Shown here: one piece after another, positions 13,557 through 19,541 of the stretch | Layout of the letters: each line of letters starts with the position of its first letter | Position numbering within the stretch: position 1 is the stretch's first letter | DNA from: JBCCSZ01 sp039199225 | Lineage (GTDB): Bacteria; Bacteroidota; Bacteroidia; Chitinophagales; Saprospiraceae | Assembly (NCBI GenBank): GCA_039199225.1 | Contig: JBCCSZ010000137.1 | Location: forward strand, 1 to 19,541 | Length of the DNA: 19,541 bases | Direction of reading: 5' to 3' | Translations under genes and position numbers: made by a program | Notes under the pieces: model-generated | Told to the model about the DNA's origin: nothing | The model's database searches: none | What the model saw: only the letters and a program-made list of their open reading frames with translations

Positions 13557-16500
13557 ATGAAGACGAATCAATGGTTAATGATCTTATTGGCAGTTTGTGC
13601 AATGAGTACAGCATACGCACAAGATTGCGTTTTGACCACCGACTGTGGCGATGACGTGATTGCAGATTGGGGACTGGCCAATGGCAAGACTTTCGTCTGT
13701 GAAGGAGAACCCTTCGAAGTGACCGTCAACCCCCAAACGACCATGACGGATATTGATCAAATTGTTTGGATTTGGGACGATGGCTCGGTAACCAATGCGC
13801 AAGATTTTTCCAACCAGTCCCACATCTACAACTTACCCGGCGATGGATGCTCGGGACCCAACCAGGAAGTTTATCGCATTACCCTTGAAATCACGCGTAG
13901 CTGCGCAGAGGGAACCAGTTGCCACTTCCAGACCGCTCCGGTTGCCGTCCGCTACAAGCCAAGAGCCATTTTTGATGTAGAGCCAGAGGTTTGCGTAAGA
14001 GAAGCAGTAGATTTTGACAATAATTCTTGTAATGCAGATGAATATAGCTGGGCATTTGGCGACGGATCAACCAGCAACCTGGAAAACCCTTCCCACACCT
14101 ATCTACGCGCCGGAGATTATCAGGTGACATTGACGGTTAGCAACGAGTGTGGAGACAATGTCACGGTCCGGGATGTGAAAGTAGTGGAAGAGCCCGATGC
14201 TGAGGTAAACGTGATCGCCAATCCTACGACGGGTTGCTTGCCCTTGGAAGTGTTCTTCGAAAATCAGTCGCAAAACATTCTTGGCAATGCCATCAGCAAC
14301 TACGAATGGTCTGTATCCCCCAGAAATGGATGGTTTTACAAGAACAGGATCATTGGAAACGACACCACCTTTTACAATCAAGCGACTTGGGATACGCAAA
14401 TACAATTTACAGATACGGGTACCTACATTGTCGAACTCCTAGTGGAAAATGTCTGTGGCCCTGACACCTGGTTGGATACCATTCGCGTCTTTGAAGCGCC
14501 CAACATTTTTTTGAACAATCCTGGCTTCCAGTGCTTGGACAACGGCAGCGTGACCGTTGTTTTTGACAACACCCTCGTCGGCTACACCGGCACCAATCAA
14601 GGCATCAGTTGGGTATTTACCGATGAGGATGGCATGGTCGTGGCCCGCTCAAATTTGGACAATCCCTCCATTACATTTACCGAAGAAGGGACCATTACAG
14701 CTACGGTGACGATCGATGGAGGTCCTTGTATGGAGGATTCGGATGTGGAAGTATTTACCATCCAAGCCCCAGGGCAGGTCGATCTTTCCAACAATCCGAC
14801 AACCCTTTGCAATACAGACGATCCCATTCAGCTGATGCCGGCCGGAGCCGCCTGGACCGGTTCGCCCCACGTAACCATCAACGGATTGCTCGACCCCTCG
14901 GCCGCCTCCGGCACATTGAATTTGACCTATACCCCAGTGAATTCCGACTGCCTCTCGCCAGGAACCCTATCAATAGAAGTACTGGAAGGGCCGGAAGCCG
15001 ACATCGAGGACATTGATCCGGTATGCGATGAGATTACGATTGCCCATATCACCGCAATCGGAGGTACCTTTGGCAGTGTCAGCTGGGAACACATCCTTCC
15101 CGACCGAACCATCGCCCAAACCTTTAATCAAAATACAGCACCGACCATTACTTACACTGGCGAAGGGGAACATCTGCTGGTCGTAAAATTATCCGATGGA
15201 GGCTGCGGAGCGCTCACCGACACATCCATCATTGAAATACAACGCTTAGACAGCATCGACATCACTCCCTTACCGACGCCCTTGTGCAGCACCTCTAGTC
15301 CGTTTGTGTTGGAGGCCAGCCCCAAGGGCGGGGTCTGGACCGGGGAGGGTGTGGAGCAGGACAGCATCTTTGATCCTTCCGTTCCCTCGACAGGCGTTCC
15401 CATTACCCTGACCTACACTTTCGAACGGGAGGTCTGTACGGCTTCTGAATCCATCATTGTCGAAGTACTGGCTTCCCAAGCTGTCAATATTGAAAGCGAT
15501 GTGGTCCTTTGTACGGACAGTGAGCCTTACGCCTTGACGGCCGATCCGAGCGGCGGACAGTGGAGCGGTACGGGCGTATCTGCCGACGGCGTTTTTGACC
15601 CCAGCGGCTTATCGCCAGGAACTTACGATTTGGAATACCTATTTGTCGACAATAATCAGTGTGAGATTTTCAAAAGCAGTGTCGTGACGGTCGAGGGTTT
15701 ACCCGAACTGGAAATGGACGACGCCATCACCTTTTGTGAAACGGATGAAGACATTGCCCTGCCACTCAATCTGATCGTTTTTGATGTAGACCCCAGTAAT
15801 GGAACCATTCAATGGAGCGGCCCTGGGATTGTCGACGCACAACAAGGCATTTTCAACAGCAGCCAAGCCGGCGCCAGTGGTCAGGGAACTTATACGGTCT
15901 ACATCGACTACAGCTTGGTCGCCTGCCAAATCAGAGACAGCTTAATCATTGAGATCATTCCGATTCAGACAGCTGATGCAGGTGTCGACACAACATTGTG
16001 CATCAGTGCTGCCACCTACCAATTACAAGGAGATCCCGGCCCGGGCGTTTGGCAAGAAATCAACGGCCCTGGCAACGGCCTGAACACGACAAGTGGTTTG
16101 CTCGACCTGAATTTAGCAGGTGGGGGGCAGCATACGTATCAATACATCTTTGGCGAAAATACCTCCTGTGAAGTGCAAGACGAAGTGGTCATAGAAATTA
16201 TCGACCTGAGCAATGTTAGTGCTGGGAGAGATATAAGAATTTGTGAGGGCGTAGGTTCATTTCAATTGTCTGGAAGTCCCAATAATGGTAGTTGGAGCGG
16301 CCCCGGCCTCCTTGATCCAAACGGCCTTTTTGATCCTTCTTTGCTAACAGCCGATAGCACCTACACACTGACCTACTGCATCGAAGACCAAAATATTGAC
16401 TGTACGGAATGCGATGAGCTCAATATTACCATCGATGCTTTGCCGGTGGCGGATTTTCAAATCAATGGAACGACTTGTATCGGTGAAGAACTCGACATTG

Positions 16501-19500
16501 AAAATCGATCGATCAATGCTTGCACCTTTTCGTGGAACTTTGGCGATCCGCTCAGTGGGGCTGCCAATACTTCGACCCTGGAAACACCTACCCACGTTTA
16601 CAATGAAATTGGCAATTACACCATCACGCTGATTGTTGAATCCTGTGCCAATGAAAATTGTGCTGATACGACCCTGTTGTCCATCACTGTTGAAGAGCCT
16701 CCTGTTGCTGCCTTCGATACCGATCTGGAAGAAGGGTGCGCACCTTTGGAGGTGGCGTTTAGCAATCAGAGTTCCGGTACGAATATTTCTTACCTCTGGG
16801 ATTTTGGAAATGGTCAAACCAGCACAGAGCAATCTCCTCCGGCCATTGTTTTTGAACAAGGCAATTTCGATACGACTTACTACATCAACCTAGCTGTCAC
16901 CAATGCTTGTGGAACTGTAGAGTACTTGGACTCGGTGAAGGTATTTCCACAGCCCATTGCGATCTTTGGGACGGATGCCGATGATTTTTGCTCACCGGCC
17001 GAAGTAGAAATTTCCAATGTTTCCCTGGGCAAACCGGAAAGTTATAAATGGTATGTGGATGGGGTTCTGGTAGGAGAGGACAGTACGCTGGTGAATCAAG
17101 AATTTACCACTTCGGATACGGCCATCACTGTGTACACCATAACCTTGGTGGCCGAAAACTTTTGTGGTGATGATACCCTTTCCAAGCAAATCACCGTTTT
17201 TCCGCCAGATGTGGATGCCTTTTTGTCGGTTGATACCACCTCGGGCTGCCAGCCACTGACGGTCAGGTTTTCAAATTTTTCTACTCCTGGTGCTACCATC
17301 AGCTGGGACTTTGGCGATGGCAACGGCTCTTCGGAAGCCAATACGATACATACCTTTGATACGGCGGGCATATTTACCGTTTATCAATTTGCCTCCAACT
17401 GTGGGACCGATGTCGATTCCATTCAGATTGAGGTCTTTCCGGCGCCCGAGGTCAGTTTTACGCATGTTGCCTATGTTTGTGTTGGGCAGGATATTCAATT
17501 CGAAAATACTTCTGTAGCCATCACGGCCAGCGAGTGGAGCTTTGGAGATGGTGCCACTTCGCTCTTGGATTCGCCCACCCACATTTTCAATGAGGAAGGC
17601 GATTATGTGGTGGAGCTTACTGGCTATTCCAGTCTGAACAATTGTCCGGCAAGCTTTCAAAGCATTGTAACGGTCTTGGGCAATCCCGATATTTCTTTCG
17701 TTCCATCGAGCTTTAATGGTTGTGCGCCACTTTCCATTGATTTTGAAAATACGAGCGTGGGAGCTACCTTTTTTGAGTGGGATTTTGGAAATGGAGAAGT
17801 CAGCTCGGACGTCAGTCCACAAAACCAGGTTTTTAACGATCCGGGTACCTATGAAGTAACGCTGATTGGAAGAGATACGTTTGGCTGTTTTGCAGATACG
17901 AGCGTTGTCAACATCATTGTACACGAAGTACCGGAGGCTGGTTTTTTGACCAACGATACAGAATATTGCAGTGGTGTCGACCTGATCGAGACGGTCAATA
18001 CAAGCGTGGGAGCCAATCAATATTACTGGACCTTTGGGGCGGCGGCGCAGATCGAGTCGTTTGAACCCAGCCAAATGGTGGTCGATACAGGTCGCTTGGC
18101 CATTGAGTTGATTGCAGAAAATGGATTTGGTTGTCGGGATACCGTTAGGAATGATGTCTTTATTTTGGCTACGCCCCTTGCTGCCACGCCTACCAGTGTT
18201 TACGAAGGATGTATCCCTCTGGAAGTTTCTTTTGGAAATGCTTCTCAATTTGCCGATGAATTTTTCTGGGATTTTGGCGAGAACAACAACACCAGCACAG
18301 AAGTCAACCCGACCTACTCCTATGATCTGGCAGGCAATTTTGTGGCTACGTTGGTTGCCATGAATTCCAATGGATGTCCCAGTGATACTACGACCATGGC
18401 CATTACAGCCAATCCGCTTCCGGAGAGTGCTTTTTCGTTGAATGAAGAGGAGGTTTGTGGATTTAGGGATTCCATATTTATGAACAACAACTCGATTGGT
18501 GCGACAGATTATGTGTGGGCTTTTGGAAATGGTCTGACCTCCACTTTGTTTGAGCCTTTCACTTTGTACAGTGATACCGGCGTCTATACCATTAGTTTGA
18601 TTGCTCAAAATCAGTTTGGCTGCCTGGATACGGCCCGCCAGAATCTGACGGTCCTGGGACAGCCAGCAGCCAATATTCTTGCCGATGCCACCGATGGCTG
18701 CCAGCCTGCCACCTTTAACTTTGTCAATGGCTCCAATTATTCAGACAGCTTTGTATGGAATCTCGGAGATGGAAACGTCAATTCAACATCCTCCAACTTG
18801 AATCACACCTACCTCGACGATGGGACCTACACCTTGGTCTTAACAGCCAACAATTCAAACAACTGTCCATCCGATACAGATACCTTGACCATCACCGTAC
18901 ATCCCAAACCATTGAGTAATTTTGATCTTTCCGAAGAGTTGGTTTGTGGATTGCCAGATACGCTTGAAACCTTCAACTTTTCCCAAGGTGCCAATGACTA
19001 CTTGTGGGACTTCGGCAATGGCATGAGTTCCATTCTGACAGAGCCGTCAATTGTTTATCAAAACCCAGGGGAGTACAATGTATCCTTGATTGTCACAAGT
19101 GCTTTTTCCTGCAGAGATACCATGAACCAATTGATCTCCGTCAACTTACAACCGAAGGTCGATTTTGGGCCTCAGCAATATGTAGGCTGCGAACCAGCAA
19201 CGGTCAACTTTGTCAACAATACCCTCGACGCCAACGGCTGGCTGTGGAACTTTGGCGATACAATCTCAACCGACCTGAACCCTACATATACCTATCCGGC
19301 TGCCGGTAACTATGCGGTAGAGTTGATTGCCAACTACAACAACCTCTGCTTTGATACCTTGAGCCTTGCCAATGCTGTGACGGTCTTGCCTTCTCCGATT
19401 GCCTCCTTTACCTTCAGGGATTCGACAGATGGAAAAATACAATTCATCAACCGATCGATGGACGCTCGCTTTTACGAGTGGGATTTTGGAAACGGCGATT

Positions 19501-19541
19501 TTTCAGACGAAGTGTCCCCCTTTTATGAATACGACTTCAAC
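13557..19541 (+). CDS. Giant secreted PKD-repeat protein, probable type IX cargo (3' end beyond window)
   Basis: I read this frame codon by codon from the ATG at 13557 to the last base: no stop in 1995 codons, so the protein has at least 1995 residues. It begins with a signal peptide (MKTNQWLMILLAVCAMSTAYAQ). Layout: two PKD or PKD-like domains (residues about 25-240, one with WAFGDG at 165-170), two weaker Ig/PKD-like segments (about 240-410), a block of six 'GGxWSG...FDPS' repeats plus one odd domain (about 412-962), then 13 PKD domains of 80-85 residues (963 to the edge, the last incomplete). Most PKD domains carry W-x-FG-D/N-G and two cysteines. Proteins of this type are surface adhesins or gliding/matrix proteins of Bacteroidota, often ending in a type B C-terminal sorting (gliding-motility-associated) domain. 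That domain is predicted here but lies outside the window. The preceding PorP/SprF gene supports type IX export. Ligand and exact role are unknown. Confidence 0.92.
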   Translation, partial: MKTNQWLMILLAVCAMSTAYAQDCVLTTDCGDDVIADWGLANGKTFVCEGEPFEVTVNPQTTMTDIDQIVWIWDDGSVTNAQDFSNQSHIYNLPGDGCSGPNQEVYRITLEITRSCAEGTSCHFQTAPVAVRYKPRAIFDVEPEVCVREAVDFDNNSCNADEYSWAFGDGSTSNLENPSHTYLRAGDYQVTLTVSNECGDNVTVRDVKVVEEPDAEVNVIANPTTGCLPLEVFFENQSQNILGNAISNYEWSVSPRNGWFYKNRIIGNDTTFYNQATWDTQIQFTDTGTYIVELLVENVCGPDTWLDTIRVFEAPNIFLNNPGFQCLDNGSVTVVFDNTLVGYTGTNQGISWVFTDEDGMVVARSNLDNPSITFTEEGTITATVTIDGGPCMEDSDVEVFTIQAPGQVDLSNNPTTLCNTDDPIQLMPAGAAWTGSPHVTINGLLDPSAASGTLNLTYTPVNSDCLSPGTLSIEVLEGPEADIEDIDPVCDEITIAHITAIGGTFGSVSWEHILPDRTIAQTFNQNTAPTITYTGEGEHLLVVKLSDGGCGALTDTSIIEIQRLDSIDITPLPTPLCSTSSPFVLEASPKGGVWTGEGVEQDSIFDPSVPSTGVPITLTYTFEREVCTASESIIVEVLASQAVNIESDVVLCTDSEPYALTADPSGGQWSGTGVSADGVFDPSGLSPGTYDLEYLFVDNNQCEIFKSSVVTVEGLPELEMDDAITFCETDEDIALPLNLIVFDVDPSNGTIQWSGPGIVDAQQGIFNSSQAGASGQGTYTVYIDYSLVACQIRDSLIIEIIPIQTADAGVDTTLCISAATYQLQGDPGPGVWQEINGPGNGLNTTSGLLDLNLAGGGQHTYQYIFGENTSCEVQDEVVIEIIDLSNVSAGRDIRICEGVGSFQLSGSPNNGSWSGPGLLDPNGLFDPSLLTADSTYTLTYCIEDQNIDCTECDELNITIDALPVADFQINGTTCIGEELDIENRSINACTFSWNFGDPLSGAANTSTLETPTHVYNEIGNYTITLIVESCANENCADTTLLSITVEEPPVAAFDTDLEEGCAPLEVAFSNQSSGTNISYLWDFGNGQTSTEQSPPAIVFEQGNFDTTYYINLAVTNACGTVEYLDSVKVFPQPIAIFGTDADDFCSPAEVEISNVSLGKPESYKWYVDGVLVGEDSTLVNQEFTTSDTAITVYTITLVAENFCGDDTLSKQITVFPPDVDAFLSVDTTSGCQPLTVRFSNFSTPGATISWDFGDGNGSSEANTIHTFDTAGIFTVYQFASNCGTDVDSIQIEVFPAPEVSFTHVAYVCVGQDIQFENTSVAITASEWSFGDGATSLLDSPTHIFNEEGDYVVELTGYSSLNNCPASFQSIVTVLGNPDISFVPSSFNGCAPLSIDFENTSVGATFFEWDFGNGEVSSDVSPQNQVFNDPGTYEVTLIGRDTFGCFADTSVVNIIVHEVPEAGFLTNDTEYCSGVDLIETVNTSVGANQYYWTFGAAAQIESFEPSQMVVDTGRLAIELIAENGFGCRDTVRNDVFILATPLAATPTSVYEGCIPLEVSFGNASQFADEFFWDFGENNNTSTEVNPTYSYDLAGNFVATLVAMNSNGCPSDTTTMAITANPLPESAFSLNEEEVCGFRDSIFMNNNSIGATDYVWAFGNGLTSTLFEPFTLYSDTGVYTISLIAQNQFGCLDTARQNLTVLGQPAANILADATDGCQPATFNFVNGSNYSDSFVWNLGDGNVNSTSSNLNHTYLDDGTYTLVLTANNSNNCPSDTDTLTITVHPKPLSNFDLSEELVCGLPDTLETFNFSQGANDYLWDFGNGMSSILTEPSIVYQNPGEYNVSLIVTSAFSCRDTMNQLISVNLQPKVDFGPQQYVGCEPATVNFVNNTLDANGWLWNFGDTISTDLNPTYTYPAAGNYAVELIANYNNLCFDTLSLANAVTVLPSPIASFTFRDSTDGKIQFINRSMDARFYEWDFGNGDFSDEVSPFYEYDFN
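14790..16442 (+). repeat. Block of GGxWSG-type domain repeats inside the giant protein
   Basis: Residues about 412-962 hold tandem domains of roughly 70-90 residues with a shared pattern: LC near the start, then P-x-GG-x-W-S/T-G-x-G, G-x-F/L-DPS, G-TYxLxY, and a later Cys. Clear copies include KGGVWTGEG...IFDPS, SGGQWSGTG...VFDPS and NNGSWSGPG...LFDPS. Weaker ones are AGAAWTGSP...LLDPS, NGTIQWSGPG...IFNSS and PGPGVWQEI...LLDLN. One domain (about 15000-15240) breaks the pattern and looks PKD-like. These differ from the PKD array that follows. Confidence 0.75.
16443..19541 (+). repeat. Array of 13 PKD domains with A-B alternation
   Basis: Domain starts by eye: 16443, 16695, 16950, 17202, 17442, 17682, 17928, 18171, 18411, 18660, 18903, 19149 and 19389, giving units of 240-255 bp. 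Even-numbered units carry a GCxPxxxxF strand (for example EGCAPLEVAFSN, SGCQPLTVRFSN, VGCEPATVNFVN). Odd-numbered units carry a different first-Cys context (FCSPAEV, VCVGQDI, VCGFRDS, VCGLPDT). So the evolutionary unit appears to be a pair of domains of about 490 bp. The array continues past the window. Confidence 0.85.

Noticed and set aside
17271..18608. Long open frame of 445 codons on the minus strand inside the giant gene
   Set aside because: It lies wholly antisense to the PKD frame, which has clear domains and a continuous reading frame. Its translation shows no recognisable domain, and the repeats with biased codons explain the lack of stops.
16443..19541. Regular spacing of about 240-255 bp as a CRISPR-like or DNA-level tandem repeat
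   Set aside because: The periodicity is at protein-domain level within one open reading frame; nucleotide identity between units is low and there are no constant short repeats.

Overview
The window looks like the chromosome of an aerobic, probably marine or aquatic member of the Bacteroidota. The evidence is a TonB-dependent receptor with an N-terminal carboxypeptidase-like domain, a PorP/SprF-type protein of the type IX secretion/gliding system, a giant secreted PKD-repeat protein, NUDIX-type sugar regulation, TAnnTTTG-like promoter elements, and a proteorhodopsin with its retinal-forming partner. Order or family cannot be decided from this sequence.

Layout. (1) 1-5488, plus strand: an iron/siderophore uptake cluster of a TonB-dependent siderophore receptor (5' end cut by the window), a DUF4198-like periplasmic protein, two small membrane proteins resembling DUF3325 and DUF3649, and a PepSY-type membrane protein likely to reduce ferri-siderophores. 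(2) 7225-5485, minus strand: a light-energy pair, a DTE-type proton-pumping rhodopsin followed by a Brp/Blh carotene dioxygenase that would supply retinal. The two groups converge and their last genes overlap by 4 bp at the stop codons. (3) 7226-7940: a long AT-rich non-coding stretch, then a GNAT acetyltransferase. (4) 8481-11737: a GH3 beta-glucosidase-type enzyme divergent from a NUDIX/winged-helix regulator. The 80-bp gap between them carries two matching operator-like sites 33 bp apart. (5) 11738-12366: non-coding, with a possibly structured part and perhaps a decayed signal-peptide sequence. (6) 12412-19541: a PorP/SprF-like outer-membrane protein and, 2 bp behind it, a reading frame that stays open for at least 1995 codons to the window edge. 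This frame encodes a secreted protein with a first block of 'GGxWSG' repeats and then 13 PKD domains arranged as a strict A-B-A-B alternation.

How the genes may work together. The iron cluster should import ferri-siderophore through the outer membrane using TonB energy and release the iron by reduction. The rhodopsin could add light-driven proton motive force, on which TonB depends, but that link is inference from adjacency. The NUDIX regulator probably controls the GH3 gene and itself in response to a sugar signal. The PorP-like protein and the PKD giant probably form a type IX secretion partner/cargo pair, in which case a type B C-terminal sorting domain is expected beyond the window. No tRNA, rRNA, CRISPR array or intact mobile element was seen.
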